Source: Streptomyces sp. Je 1-332
GTDB taxonomy: Bacteria; Actinomycetota; Actinomycetes; Streptomycetales; Streptomycetaceae
Direction: 5' to 3'
Assembly: GCF_040730185.1 (NCBI RefSeq)
Contig: NZ_CP160402.1
Span: forward strand, 5,890,001-5,954,000
DNA length: 64,000 nucleotides
Shown: positions 1 to 8,483 of the stretch, one piece after another
How positions within the stretch are numbered: position 1 is the first letter of the stretch
Layout: each line of letters starts with the position of its first letter
Position numbers and translations under genes: made by a program
Notes under the pieces: model-generated
Database searches by the model: none
Told to the model about the DNA's origin: nothing
The model's input: the letters and a program-made list of their open reading frames with translations, nothing else

Positions 1-42
1 CCGGAATGGAACCCCTGGGCATCCCGGCTCGTTGTTCACGAC

Positions 43-639
43 GTGAGCACGACACCACCTGTTCTCGCCGCAGAGCTGGCACAGGCGTGGGCCGATATTC
101 AGCGGCACCACCCCGAGCTGCCCGATCTTGCCGCGCCCGAATCCCTGATCGGAGAGTCGTCGTCCGCCTGCGGCGCCGAACTCTCCTTCGAGCGACTGCT
201 CCATGAGGCAGTCCATGGCATCGCCGCGTCACGCGGCGTACGCGACACCTCACGTGCGGGCCGCTATCACAACCGCAGATTCCTCGCGATCGCCGAGGAG
301 CTGGGCCTCGACCACCCCGAGGAGCCGCACCCCAGCAGCGGCTTCTCGCTGGTCACGCTCAACCCCGAGGCGCGTAAGCGCTACCGCCCGACGATCGAGC
401 GACTCCAGCGCGCCCTCAAGGCGCACACTGCCGCGACCGCCGCCGACACGGCACGCAGCTTCCGGGGCCCGGCCGCCCGGCACGGCTCCTCCGGGGGCGG
501 CGTCCGCGTCAAGGCGGTCTGCGACTGCGGGCGCAACGTCCGCGTGGTCCCCTCGGTGCTCGCCCAGGCGCCCATCGTCTGCGGCGGCTGCGGCAAGCCC
601 TTCCGCATCCCGGAAGTGGTCGGTGCCGTGGCGGGCTGA
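43..639 (+). CDS. SprT-like zinc metalloprotein
   Basis: 198 aa from a GTG start. An HEAVHG segment near residue 55 gives the HExxH zinc-protease signature, and a conserved-looking RAGRYHNRRF segment follows. The C-terminus carries a zinc-ribbon-like set of cysteines (CDC near 163 and CGGC near 179). HExxH followed by a zinc ribbon is the layout of SprT/Spartan-like proteins, some of which cut DNA-protein crosslinks. Here the function is inferred from layout only. It lies just upstream of the rpsP block on the same strand, separated by about 215 bases, and is probably transcribed separately. No ribosome binding site is obvious before the GTG, so the start is uncertain. Confidence 0.75.
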   Translation: MSTTPPVLAAELAQAWADIQRHHPELPDLAAPESLIGESSSACGAELSFERLLHEAVHGIAASRGVRDTSRAGRYHNRRFLAIAEELGLDHPEEPHPSSGFSLVTLNPEARKRYRPTIERLQRALKAHTAATAADTARSFRGPAARHGSSGGGVRVKAVCDCGRNVRVVPSVLAQAPIVCGGCGKPFRIPEVVGAVAG

Positions 640-854
640 CGGGCTGACGGGCTGAGCTGGGGCTGCGTGGGCCGGGGCGCCGGACTGGTGACGGACGCCC
701 CGGCGGCGTATGGCACAATGGCTAGCTGTACTCGACAGCCGCATAGGAACCCTCTCGCCTCCGGCTGACGCGTCCATCGGGCACCCCGAGTACCGCAACC
801 CCACGTGGCATCTCGTTGTGCCCAACCACGTCAAGACCAGGAGACACCACTCCA

Positions 855-1292
855 GTGGCAGTCAAGATCAAGCTGAAGCGTCTGGGCAAGATCCGTTCGC
901 CTCACTACCGCATCGTCGTCGCCGACTCCCGTACCCGCCGTGATGGTCGGGCCATCGAGGAGATCGGTCTGTACCACCCGGTGCAGAACCCCTCGCGCAT
1001 CGAGGTCGACTCGGAGCGCGCGCAGTACTGGCTCTCCGTCGGCGCTCAGCCGACCGAGCCGGTCATGGCGATCCTGAAGCTCACCGGTGACTGGCAGAAG
1101 CACAAGGGCCTGCCGGCCCCGGCGCCGCTGCTCGTCGCCGAGCCCAAGGACAAGCGCGCCGCGTTCGAGGCCTTCACCAAGGGCCTCGAGGGCGACGAGG
1201 CGAAGGGTGAGGCCATCACCCAGAAGGCCAAGAAGGCTGACAAGAAGGCGGACGAGGCCAAGGCCGAGTCCACCGAGTCGACCGAGGCCTGA
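855..1292 (+). CDS. rpsP: 30S ribosomal protein S16
   Basis: 145 aa. The opening [20 protein letters not shown] is the canonical S16 N-terminus. The last 40 residues are a lysine/alanine/glutamate-rich tail typical of actinobacterial S16. The GTG at 855 is chosen because it begins exactly at the family N-terminus; the open frame extends upstream to 816 without family similarity. It is the first gene of a translation/RNA-modification block with khpA, rimM, trmD and rplS, and only 2 bases separate it from khpA. S16 assembles early into the 30S body. Confidence 0.97.
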   Translation: MAVKIKLKRLGKIRSPHYRIVVADSRTRRDGRAIEEIGLYHPVQNPSRIEVDSERAQYWLSVGAQPTEPVMAILKLTGDWQKHKGLPAPAPLLVAEPKDKRAAFEAFTKGLEGDEAKGEAITQKAKKADKKADEAKAESTESTEA

Positions 1293-1294
1293 GC

Positions 1295-1534
1295 ATGCTC
1301 GAGGAGGCTCTCGAGCACCTCGTGAAGGGCATCGTCGACAACCCCGACGACGTGCAGGTCGCCTCGCGCAACCTGCGCCGGGGGCGTGTGCTCGAGGTCC
1401 GGGTCCACCCGGATGACCTCGGCAAGGTGATCGGCCGCAACGGCCGTACCGCGCGCGCTCTGCGGACCGTCGTGGGCGCCATCGGCGGCCGCGGTGTCCG
1501 CGTCGACCTCGTCGACGTGGACCAGGTTCACTGA
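1295..1534 (+). CDS. khpA: KH-domain RNA-binding protein KhpA
   Basis: 79 aa, a single KH domain with the GxxG-type loop in VIGRNGRTARALR (about residues 45-57). Small KH proteins of this size between rpsP and rimM are KhpA, which partners KhpB/Jag in many Gram-positive bacteria and binds RNA. It starts with ATG two bases after the rpsP stop, so translation is probably coupled. The full length matches the family. Confidence 0.95.
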   Translation: MLEEALEHLVKGIVDNPDDVQVASRNLRRGRVLEVRVHPDDLGKVIGRNGRTARALRTVVGAIGGRGVRVDLVDVDQVH

Positions 1535-1552
1535 ACCACAGGTAGCACCGGC

Positions 1553-1590
1553 ACGGGCCGGGGAGGGCTTCTGGGCCTTCCTCGGCCCGT
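1553..1590 (+). terminator. Strong hairpin between khpA and rimM
   Basis: A near-perfect stem: ACGGGCCG at 1553-1560 pairs with CGGCCCGT at 1583-1590, and the stem continues inward with mostly paired bases to a small loop near 1569-1574. There is no T tract. It may be a partial terminator or an RNA-processing site that sets the ratio of rpsP-khpA to rimM-trmD transcripts. Confidence 0.6.
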
Positions 1591-1648
1591 AGTCGTCTGT
1601 AGGCGCTTACGGGCCCCCTTCCGTAGGCACACGACAGGAGAGAGAGCA

Positions 1649-2227
1649 GTGCAGCTGGTAGTCGCGCGGATCGGCCGCGCCCATGGCATCAAGGGTGAGG
1701 TCACCGTCGAGGTGCGCACCGACGAGCCGGAACTGCGGCTCGGGCCCGGCGCCGTGCTCGCCACCGACCCCGCTTCCACGGGGCCGCTGACGATCGAGAC
1801 CGGCCGGGTGCACAGTGGCCGTCTGCTGCTGCGCTTCGAGGGCGTACGTGACCGCACGGGCGCCGAGGCGCTGCGCAACACGCTGCTGATCGCGGAGGTC
1901 GACCCGGAGGAGCTTCCGGAGGACGAGGACGAGTACTACGACCACCAGCTGATGGACCTCGACATCGTCACCAAGGACGGCACCGAGGTCGGCCGGATCA
2001 CCGAGATCTCGCACCTGCCCTCGCAGGACCTGTTCATCGTGGAGCGGCCCGACGGCAGCGAGGTGATGATCCCCTTCGTGGAGGAGATCGTCACCGAGAT
2101 CGACCTGGAGGAGCAGCGGGCGATCATCGACCCGCCGCCCGGCCTGATCGACGACCGCGCGGAGATCGCCTCCGCCAGGGACGACGAGGGGTCTGCGGGG
2201 GACGAGTCCCCGAGGGACGGCGCCTGA
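1649..2227 (+). CDS. rimM: Ribosome maturation factor RimM
   Basis: 192 aa from GTG, preceded by a purine-rich AGGAGAGAGAG run. The N-terminal RimM domain begins [27 protein letters not shown], and the PRC-barrel part follows near residues 100-170 ([13 protein letters not shown], then [22 protein letters not shown]). RimM helps assemble the 30S head and works with S19. An acidic C-terminal tail of about 25 residues is actinobacterial in style. Its stop overlaps the trmD ATG by one base. Confidence 0.97.
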   Translation: MQLVVARIGRAHGIKGEVTVEVRTDEPELRLGPGAVLATDPASTGPLTIETGRVHSGRLLLRFEGVRDRTGAEALRNTLLIAEVDPEELPEDEDEYYDHQLMDLDIVTKDGTEVGRITEISHLPSQDLFIVERPDGSEVMIPFVEEIVTEIDLEEQRAIIDPPPGLIDDRAEIASARDDEGSAGDESPRDGA

Positions 2228-3048
2228 TGCGGCTCGACGTCGTCACGATCTTCCCCGAGTACCTGGAACCCCTGAACGTCTCCCTCGTCGGCAAGGCACG
2301 CGCGCGTGGCCAGCTCGACGTGAACGTGCACGACCTCAGGGAGTGGACGTACGACCGGCACAACACGGTCGACGACACCCCCTACGGCGGCGGCCCCGGC
2401 ATGGTCATGAAGACCGAGCCCTGGGGCGCGGCGCTCGACGACGTACTCGCCGAGGGGTACGAGGCGGGGGCCCACGGGCCCGTCCTCGTCGTCCCCACGC
2501 CCAGCGGACGCCCCTTCACCCAGGAGCTCGCCGTGGAGCTCTCCGAGCGGCCCTGGCTGGTCTTCACGCCCGCGCGCTACGAGGGCATCGACCGCCGCGT
2601 CATGGACGAGTACGCGACCCGGATGCCGGTCTACGAGGTGTCGATCGGCGACTACGTCCTGGCGGGCGGCGAGGCGGCCGTCCTGGTGGTCACCGAGGCC
2701 GTGGCCCGGCTCCTGCCCGGAGTCCTCGGCAACGCCGAGTCCCACCGCGACGACTCCTTCGCGCCCGGCGCCATGGCGAACCTCCTCGAAGGTCCCGTCT
2801 ACACCAAGCCGCCCGAGTGGCGCGGTCACGGCATTCCGGACGTGCTGATCAGCGGCCACCACGGCAAGATCGCGCGCTGGCGCAGGGACGAGGCGCTGCG
2901 GCGAACGGTCCGCAACAGGCCCGATCTGATCGAGCGCTGCGACCCCGCTATCTTCGACAAGAAGGACCGCGAGATGCTCTCGATCCTGGGGTGGCGTCCG
3001 GGCCCCGACGGCCGATTTGGGCGAGACCCCGAGGCCGTGGAACAATAG
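2227..3048 (+). CDS. trmD: tRNA (guanine-N1-)-methyltransferase TrmD
   Basis: 273 aa. It begins [16 protein letters not shown] and contains the knotted SPOUT-fold segments: the PYGGGPGMVMK motif near residue 55 and YEVSIGDYVLAGGEAAVLV near 138, the SAM-binding knot. It methylates G37 of tRNAs to prevent frameshifting. It is translationally coupled to rimM through the shared base at 2227. The length matches the actinobacterial family. Confidence 0.97.
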   Translation: MRLDVVTIFPEYLEPLNVSLVGKARARGQLDVNVHDLREWTYDRHNTVDDTPYGGGPGMVMKTEPWGAALDDVLAEGYEAGAHGPVLVVPTPSGRPFTQELAVELSERPWLVFTPARYEGIDRRVMDEYATRMPVYEVSIGDYVLAGGEAAVLVVTEAVARLLPGVLGNAESHRDDSFAPGAMANLLEGPVYTKPPEWRGHGIPDVLISGHHGKIARWRRDEALRRTVRNRPDLIERCDPAIFDKKDREMLSILGWRPGPDGRFGRDPEAVEQ

Positions 3049-3179
3049 GCCGCTGCTGTACGTCCAGCGCGCGCCCCTGCCACAGGGGGAACGACGCCCG
3101 CCCGACGCGAACAGCTATCGAATCTCATCACGAATCTCCCGCTGATGACCTGTGGCATCAGTGAAGAAAGCAGACGATC

Positions 3180-3530
3180 ATGGCTAACCTGCTCGACTCC
3201 GTCGACAGCGCTTCGCTGCGCACCGACATCCCGGCCTTCCGCCCGGGTGACACCGTCAACGTCCACGTGCGCGTCATCGAGGGCAACCGCTCCCGTGTCC
3301 AGCAGTTCAAGGGCGTAGTCATCCGTCGCCAGGGTGCCGGCGTGCGCGAGACCTTCACGGTCCGCAAGGTCTCCTTCTCCGTCGGCGTGGAGCGCACCTT
3401 CCCGGTGCACACCCCGATCGTCGAGAAGATCGAGCTCGTCTCCCGCGGCGCCGTGCGCCGCGCGAAGCTGTACTACCTCCGTGAGCTGCGCGGCAAGGCC
3501 GCGAAGATCAAGGAGAAGCGCGACAACTGA
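3180..3530 (+). CDS. rplS: 50S ribosomal protein L19
   Basis: 116 aa, the usual L19 length. Family signatures include [33 protein letters not shown] and FTVRKVS. L19 sits at the 30S-50S interface. A 131-base leader separates it from trmD and contains a small hairpin (CTGATG and CATCAG arms near 3141-3161), so it may have its own promoter or leader control. The ATG at 3180 is preceded by GAAGAAAGC as a weak ribosome binding site. Confidence 0.97.
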   Translation: MANLLDSVDSASLRTDIPAFRPGDTVNVHVRVIEGNRSRVQQFKGVVIRRQGAGVRETFTVRKVSFSVGVERTFPVHTPIVEKIELVSRGAVRRAKLYYLRELRGKAAKIKEKRDN

Positions 3531-3575
3531 GCTCGCGCACGGGTCCACAGCGGAGCCGGATAGCATCTGGCCCCG

Positions 3576-4295
3576 ATGGACACCGAAGCACAGCACACGG
3601 AGCGCGAACGCTCCTCCCCACCCACCGATTCCCCGAGCGCCGAGCGCGAGGGTGAGTCCGAGGGGGCGGAGGACCGGTCGCGCTCCGCTTTTGTGTCGTT
3701 CGTGTCCTGGGTCCCCGGCGGCAGAGCCACCCTGACGCTGCTGATCTGCATGGTGTCCCTGCTGCTCGTCAGCACCTTCGTGATGCAGCCGTTCCAGATC
3801 CCCAGCGGCTCCATGGAGCCCGCGTTCCGGGTCGGAGACCGGGTACTCGTCAACAAGTTGGCGTACCGTTTCGGTTCCGAGCCGCAGCGAGGTGACGCGG
3901 TCGTCTTCGACGGCAGCGGCTACTTCGGAGATGCCGACTACATCAAGCGGGTCGCAGGGGTAGGGGGAGACCGCGTGGTCTGCTGCGACGAGCGGGGGAG
4001 GATCAAGGTGAACGGCGAGCCCGTCGACGAGCCGTACCTCTACCCGGGAGACGCCCCCTCGAGGGCGCGCTTCGTCGCCGTCGTCCCCGAAGGCAGCCTG
4101 TTCCTCCTCGGTGACCACCGCAGCGACTCCCGTGACTCCCGCGACCACCTCGGGCAGCCCGGCGGCGGCATGATCCCCGTCGACTCCGTGATCGGCAGGG
4201 CCGACTGGATCGCCTGGCCCATCGGGCACTGGACCTCCCTGGAGCGTCCCGACAGCTACGCGCGCGTGCCGTCACCAGGCGGCGCGCATGGGTAA
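3576..4295 (+). CDS. sipW: Type I signal peptidase (SipW-like)
   Basis: 239 aa, first of four adjacent signal peptidases. A charged, acidic N-terminal cytoplasmic region precedes one membrane segment (about 52-71). The catalytic serine lies in PSGSM (Ser79) and the general-base lysine in YIKRVAGVGGD (Lys124). The GDHRSDSRDSR box near residue 176 is the conserved signal peptidase box. No C-terminal membrane anchor is visible, unlike the last two copies. The order of four sip genes matches the known S. lividans sipWXYZ cluster (Parro et al.), so the letter is assigned by position only. Its end overlaps the next gene by 8 bases. Confidence 0.93.
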   Translation: MDTEAQHTERERSSPPTDSPSAEREGESEGAEDRSRSAFVSFVSWVPGGRATLTLLICMVSLLLVSTFVMQPFQIPSGSMEPAFRVGDRVLVNKLAYRFGSEPQRGDAVVFDGSGYFGDADYIKRVAGVGGDRVVCCDERGRIKVNGEPVDEPYLYPGDAPSRARFVAVVPEGSLFLLGDHRSDSRDSRDHLGQPGGGMIPVDSVIGRADWIAWPIGHWTSLERPDSYARVPSPGGAHG

Positions 4296-5373
4296 CCGCG
4301 GGCGGGCACGCGCGGCCAGTCACCGAGCCGACACCCGGCTGCCCACCGGTGACCGGCCCACCACAGGGCCCGTCCTGCCCGGGAGGGCCGAGCGGCGCAA
4401 GCTCGCGCGGAAGGTCAAGCGGCGAAGGCGGCGCTCGGCGATCAAGGAGATACCCCTCCTGATAGGCGTCGCGCTGCTGATAGCCCTGGTCCTGAAGACC
4501 TTCCTGGTGCAGGCGTTCGTGATCCCGTCGGGCTCGATGGAGCAGACGATCAAGATCGGCGACCGCGTACTGGTCGACAAGCTCACCCCGTGGTTCGGTG
4601 CCAAGCCCGCGCGCGGCGATGTCGTCGTCTTCGAGGACCCCGGCAACTGGCTCGAGGACGAACAGACCAAGAAGAAGGACGACCCCGTAGGCGTCAAACA
4701 GGTCAAGGAAGGCCTCTCCTTCATCGGACTGCTGCCGTCCGACAACGAACGCGACCTGATCAAGCGTGTGGTCGGCGTCGGCGGCGACACCGTGAAGTGC
4801 TGTGACAAGAACAAGAAGCTCACGGTCAACGGAGTCCCTCTCACCGAGCCGTACATCAACCCGGGGGACGAGCCCTCGTCCTTCGAGTTCGAGGTGAAGG
4901 TCCCCGAAGGGCGCCTCTTCGTCATGGGTGACCACCGCTCCGACTCGGCCGACTCCCGCTTCCACCGCACCGAGAAGTTCAGCGGCACCGTCTCCGAGGA
5001 GAGCGTGGTCGGGCGCGCACTGGTCATCGCCTGGCCCTTTGACCATTGGCGCAAACTGGAGGAGCCGGAGACGTACGCGTCGGTGCCCGACGCGCGTGCG
5101 GGGTCGGACACGGCCCTCGGGCCGTCGCATAGGGTGGCACACGGCGATCGATACGGATTGACCGGACTCCCGACCCCTGCGGAACTCCCGCTCGTTATGG
5201 GAGTGGTGGGCCTGCATCGCATCAGGAGCGGGCAGCGGCACGGACTGAGGAGTGGATGTGGGGGATGTGGCGGTCGGCGCACGGTCCGGACACGGTGGGC
5301 CCGAGGAGCAGCCAGGGCGATCAGGCGAGCCGGAGGCCGAGGCCACGGCGGGCGGCGTGAACCCCGGGAGTGA
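4288..5373 (+). CDS. sipX: Type I signal peptidase (SipX-like)
   Basis: 361 aa. A very basic N-terminus (RRKLARKVKRRRRRS) precedes a membrane segment at about 54-74. The catalytic Ser83 is in PSGSM and Lys159 in DLIKRVVGVGGD; GDHRSDSADSR follows. Catalytic signatures end near residue 270. The remaining 90 residues are Arg/Gly-rich and run about 115 bases into the next sip gene, so this tail is probably little constrained. Its start overlaps the previous gene by 8 bases, indicating an operon with translational coupling. Confidence 0.92.
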   Translation: MGNRGRARAASHRADTRLPTGDRPTTGPVLPGRAERRKLARKVKRRRRRSAIKEIPLLIGVALLIALVLKTFLVQAFVIPSGSMEQTIKIGDRVLVDKLTPWFGAKPARGDVVVFEDPGNWLEDEQTKKKDDPVGVKQVKEGLSFIGLLPSDNERDLIKRVVGVGGDTVKCCDKNKKLTVNGVPLTEPYINPGDEPSSFEFEVKVPEGRLFVMGDHRSDSADSRFHRTEKFSGTVSEESVVGRALVIAWPFDHWRKLEEPETYASVPDARAGSDTALGPSHRVAHGDRYGLTGLPTPAELPLVMGVVGLHRIRSGQRHGLRSGCGGCGGRRTVRTRWARGAARAIRRAGGRGHGGRREPRE

Positions 5374-6229
5374 CACCGCGGGCGTCTCGGCCGCACCCGG
5401 TGAGCAGGACGGGAAGCCCGCCAAGGAGGCGAAGAAGCCCCGCTCCTTCTGGAAGGAGCTGCCGCTCCTCATCGGCATCGCGCTGATCCTGGCGCTGGTG
5501 ATCAAGACGTTCCTGGTGCAGGCGTTCTCGATTCCCTCGGACTCGATGCAGAACACGCTCCAGCAGGGCGACCGCGTACTGGTCGACAAGCTGACCCCGT
5601 GGTTCGGCTCGGAGCCCGAGCGCGGCGAGGTCGTCGTCTTCCGGGACCCCGGCCACTGGCTGGACGGTGAACCCACCCCCGACCCGAACGCGATCCAGCG
5701 GGTCCTCGGCTGGGTCGGCCTGATGCCGTCCGCCGACGAGAAGGACCTGATCAAGCGGGTGATCGCGGTCGGCGGCGACACGGTGGAGTGCAAGGGCACA
5801 GGCCCGGTGAAGGTCAACGGCAAGGCACTGAACGAGCCGTACGTCTTCGAGGGCAACACCCCGTGCAGCGTCGACGACCAGGGCGGCCAGTTCAAGGAGA
5901 CCGTTCCCCCGGGCAAAATCTGGGTCATGGGTGACCACCGGCAGAACTCGCTGGACTCCCGCTACCACCAGAACCAGCCCGGCGGCGGCGCCGTCCCCGT
6001 GGACAACGTCGTGGGCCGCGCCATCGTGATCGCCTGGCCGCCCACCCGCTGGGCCACGCTGCCCAAGCCGGACACCTTCGACCAGCCCGGCATCAACGCC
6101 GCGATGAGCGCGGCCCCCGCCGCCCTCGGGCTCGCAGGTGCGGTGCCGGTCGTGCTCTGGCGCAGGCGTCGGCTCACGGTGGCCGCTGCGCGGGCCGCGA
6201 GGGTTTCTGGCGGAGGTACCGCCGGGTAG
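5258..6229 (+). CDS. sipY: Type I signal peptidase (SipY-like)
   Basis: 323 aa. GTG 5258 is chosen because GAGGAG at 5247-5252 sits 5 bases upstream; GTG 5252, two codons earlier, would lie inside that site. A long hydrophilic N-terminus precedes a membrane segment at about residues 67-87. The catalytic serine is in PSDSM and the lysine in DLIKRVIAVGGD. The active-site serine motif is SDSM rather than the SGSM of the other Sip proteins. A second hydrophobic stretch near residues 290-305 followed by RRRR suggests a C-terminal anchor, a feature reported for streptomycete signal peptidases. It overlaps the previous gene's 3' end. Confidence 0.92.
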   Translation: MGDVAVGARSGHGGPEEQPGRSGEPEAEATAGGVNPGSDTAGVSAAPGEQDGKPAKEAKKPRSFWKELPLLIGIALILALVIKTFLVQAFSIPSDSMQNTLQQGDRVLVDKLTPWFGSEPERGEVVVFRDPGHWLDGEPTPDPNAIQRVLGWVGLMPSADEKDLIKRVIAVGGDTVECKGTGPVKVNGKALNEPYVFEGNTPCSVDDQGGQFKETVPPGKIWVMGDHRQNSLDSRYHQNQPGGGAVPVDNVVGRAIVIAWPPTRWATLPKPDTFDQPGINAAMSAAPAALGLAGAVPVVLWRRRRLTVAAARAARVSGGGTAG

Positions 6230-6309
6230 GGTGCCGTCCCAGATCGCCGATCTTCCGCGCGCCTGTTCGTAGGGGCGCGGGGTCGTCTCCGATATGGGGG
6301 AGCACCGGG

Positions 6310-7077
6310 ATGAGCAGGACACAACGTACGGACGAGGGCCACGGACGGCTCGGCAGCGTGCTGTCGGGACTGGCCGTGGCCCTTGGCTGTGTGCTCTTCC
6401 TGGGGGGCTTCGTGTGGGGCGCCGTCGTGTACCAGCCGTACACCGTTCCCACCGGGTCGATGACGCCGACGATCGGCGCGGGCGACCGTGTTCTGGCCGA
6501 GCGGATGGACGGCGACGATGTGCGCCGCGGTGACGTCGTCGTCTTCCGGCAGGCCAGCTGGGGCGATCTGCCGATGGTCAAGCGCGTGGTCGGCGTCGGC
6601 GGCGACCGGATCTCCTGCTGCACGGACGGCAAGCTGATGGTCAACGGCAAGCCGGTCGCAGAACCGTATCTGCTGGACGGTGAGGGTGCCGCGGCCACCG
6701 GAATCCCGGCCACCACGGTCCCCAAGGGCAACCTCTTCCTGCTCGGTGACGAGCGCAGCGGCTCCCTGGACTCCAGCGTGCACCTGGGCGACTCCAACCA
6801 CGGCTCGGTGCCGCGCAGCGCGGTGGAGGGACGGGTCGACGCGGTGGCCTGGCCGACGGAGAGGCTCGGCACGCTGGAGCGGCCGGAGGGCTTCGCGGAC
6901 ATGCCGGGCGGCATCTCGGACCCCGGGCCGGTGGGACTCATGGTGTGGTCAGTGGTGGCGGGCGCCGTGCTCGTCCTGGGCGGCGCCGCGTACGGACCGG
7001 TGGCCAAGCGGATGCGGCGCGGTCGTGAGCGGCCGCGGAGCGGTGAACGCACGGGGGCGACGGCCCGTGTCGGCTGA
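6310..7077 (+). CDS. sipZ: Type I signal peptidase (SipZ-like)
   Basis: 255 aa with an N-terminal membrane segment (about 17-40), Ser50 in PTGSM, Lys91 in MVKRVVGVGGD, and a variant box LLGDERSGSLDSS where GDHRSDS is usual. A C-terminal hydrophobic segment (about 216-235) followed by KRMRRGRERPR suggests a second anchor. Eighty bases separate it from the previous sip gene. In S. lividans the fourth sip gene starts a separate operon with unrelated genes, and here a NUDIX gene overlaps its end, which fits. Confidence 0.92.
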   Translation: MSRTQRTDEGHGRLGSVLSGLAVALGCVLFLGGFVWGAVVYQPYTVPTGSMTPTIGAGDRVLAERMDGDDVRRGDVVVFRQASWGDLPMVKRVVGVGGDRISCCTDGKLMVNGKPVAEPYLLDGEGAAATGIPATTVPKGNLFLLGDERSGSLDSSVHLGDSNHGSVPRSAVEGRVDAVAWPTERLGTLERPEGFADMPGGISDPGPVGLMVWSVVAGAVLVLGGAAYGPVAKRMRRGRERPRSGERTGATARVG

Positions 7078-7570
7078 GCCGCAGCCGGAAGCGTCGCGGA
7101 AGGTCGCGCGGGTGGTGCTGCTGGACCCGCAGGACCGGATTCTCCTGCTGCACGGCCATGAGCCGGAGGACGTGGCGGACGACTGGTGGTTCACGCCGGG
7201 CGGCGGTCTTGAGGGCGACGAGACGCATGAACAGGCCGCACTGCGTGAACTGATGGAAGAGACGGGCATCACGGAGGTCGAGCTCGGCCCCGCCCTGTGG
7301 CAGCGGTTCTGCTCCTTCCCCTTCGCCGGACGGCGCTGGGACCAGGACGAGCGGTACTACCTGGCGCGTACGTCACAGACGTTCACGCAGGCCACAGGGC
7401 TGACGGAGCTGGAACGACGGAGTGTCGCCGGAGCGCGTTGGTGGACGTGCCAGGAACTGACCGAGGCACATGAGACGGTGTATCCGACCAGGCTCGCCGA
7501 GTTGCTTCGCAAGCTGCTCGACGAGGGTCCTCCGAGCCGGCCCGAGACCCTCGACACGGAAATCGTGTAG
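7067..7570 (+). CDS. NUDIX hydrolase
   Basis: 167 aa. The Nudix box GGGLEGDETHEQAALRELME followed by ETG matches GX5EX7REUXEEXGU. The family hydrolyses nucleoside diphosphates linked to another group; the substrate cannot be read here. GTG 7067 is preferred because GGGGGCGA lies about 8 bases upstream. GTG 7043 is in frame and possible. Either start overlaps sipZ, so the genes are probably co-transcribed. Confidence 0.9.
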   Translation: MSAEPQPEASRKVARVVLLDPQDRILLLHGHEPEDVADDWWFTPGGGLEGDETHEQAALRELMEETGITEVELGPALWQRFCSFPFAGRRWDQDERYYLARTSQTFTQATGLTELERRSVAGARWWTCQELTEAHETVYPTRLAELLRKLLDEGPPSRPETLDTEIV

Positions 7571-7625
7571 AGGCTCCAGAGGCTGACGCACAATAGGGGG
7601 ACGCACGGCTGAAGGGGAACATGCC

Positions 7626-7934
7626 ATGAGCGCCGAGGACCTCGAGAAGTACGAGACCGAGATGGAGCTGAAGCTCTACCGGGAGTACCGCGATGTCGTC
7701 GGTCTGTTCAAATACGTGATCGAGACCGAACGGCGCTTCTACCTCACCAACGACTACGAGATGCAGGTGCACTCCGTCCAGGGTGAGGTTTTCTTCGAGG
7801 TGTCCATGGCGGACGCCTGGGTGTGGGACATGTACAGGCCCGCGCGGTTCGTGAAGCAGGTGCGTGTCCTCACGTTCAAGGACGTGAATATCGAGGAGCT
7901 CAACAAGAGCGACCTCGAGCTGCCGGGAGGCTGA
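7626..7934 (+). CDS. DUF2469 family protein
   Basis: 102 aa, acidic and Tyr/Val-rich, starting MSAEDLEKYETEMELKLYREYRDV (split here only for length) and ending with LNKSDLELPGG. This is the small, highly conserved actinobacterial DUF2469 family, usually found close to the signal peptidase and yraN genes. Its function is unknown. A GGGGAAC segment 6-12 bases before the ATG is the likely ribosome binding site. It probably continues the sipZ-NUDIX transcription unit. Confidence 0.92.
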   Translation: MSAEDLEKYETEMELKLYREYRDVVGLFKYVIETERRFYLTNDYEMQVHSVQGEVFFEVSMADAWVWDMYRPARFVKQVRVLTFKDVNIEELNKSDLELPGG

Positions 7935-7982
7935 GTCCACCGCCTTCGCGCCTTCCGCTTTCCGCCTCCCGCCTCTCCTTCG

Positions 7983-8024
7983 CCGTCACGGGTGAGCGAG
8001 TTCACCGTCACGGGTGAGCGAGTT
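7983..8024. repeat. Two 20-bp tandem direct repeats, 22-bp period
   Basis: CCGTCACGGGTGAGCGAGTT occurs at 7983-8002 and again, identical in all 20 bases, at 8005-8024. The second copy runs directly into TTATCCACA. The repeats are non-coding and lie between the DUF2469 gene and yraN. Confidence 0.9.
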
Positions 8025-8059
8025 ATCCACAACGCGTGAGTCGTCCACCAAGATCCACA
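8023..8059 (+). promoter_or_regulatory. Cluster of DnaA-box-like 9-mers
   Basis: TTATCCACA at 8023-8031 is an exact DnaA box. TCGTCCACC (8041-8049) and AGATCCACA (8051-8059) each differ at two positions from TTGTCCACA or TTATCCACA. All three point the same way. This is not an origin as such, because no larger AT-rich element or dnaA/dnaN genes are present. It could bind DnaA to regulate yraN-comM-dprA or to titrate DnaA. Confidence 0.5.
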
Positions 8060-8105
8060 ACGCTCGGGGCTGAGTCCCAGTGTGGGTGTCGGAGGTGGTT
8101 CCGAC

Positions 8106-8483
8106 ATGAACGCACGTGGAGCACTCGGGCGGTACGGCGAAGATCTGGCCGCGCGGCGGCTGGGCGAAGCCGGGATGACGGTTCTGGAGCGCAACTGGCG
8201 CGGTGGCAGGACCGGCGAGATCGACATCGTGGCCATGGACGGCGAAGCGCTGGTCGTCTGTGAGGTCAAGACGCGCAGAGCCGCCATGGTCGGCTCGGGG
8301 ATCTATCAGCATCCGATGGCGGCCGTGGGCCGGACCAAGGCGGAGCGGCTGCGGCGCCTGGCCGAGCGCTGGATCGAGGAGCGCGGGGGCCCACCGCCGG
8401 GCGGAGTGCGGATCGACCTCGTCGGCGTGCTGATCCCACGCCGCGGGGCCCCCGTCGTGGAGCACGCGCGGGGGGTGGCCTGA
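8106..8483 (+). CDS. yraN: YraN family (UPF0102) nuclease-like protein
   Basis: 125 aa from ATG 8106, where family similarity starts ([19 protein letters not shown]). The motif [21 protein letters not shown] contains the D...ExK residues of Holliday-junction-resolvase-like nucleases. The family role is unproven; it is typically next to comM and dprA, as here. Its stop overlaps the comM ATG by one base, so they are co-translated. Confidence 0.93.
   Translation: MNARGALGRYGEDLAARRLGEAGMTVLERNWRGGRTGEIDIVAMDGEALVVCEVKTRRAAMVGSGIYQHPMAAVGRTKAERLRRLAERWIEERGGPPPGGVRIDLVGVLIPRRGAPVVEHARGVA

Noticed and set aside
709..854. A tRNA gene or riboswitch in the rpsP leader
   Set aside because: No cloverleaf arms or known aptamer core can be folded by eye; it is more likely just a leader with a promoter.
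4003..5928. A 641-codon minus-strand open frame opposite the sip genes
   Set aside because: Shadow of sip genes, which have catalytic motifs in the plus strand.
8023..8059. A replication origin
   Set aside because: Only one exact DnaA box and two weak ones, no AT-rich unwinding element and no dnaA/dnaN genes nearby.
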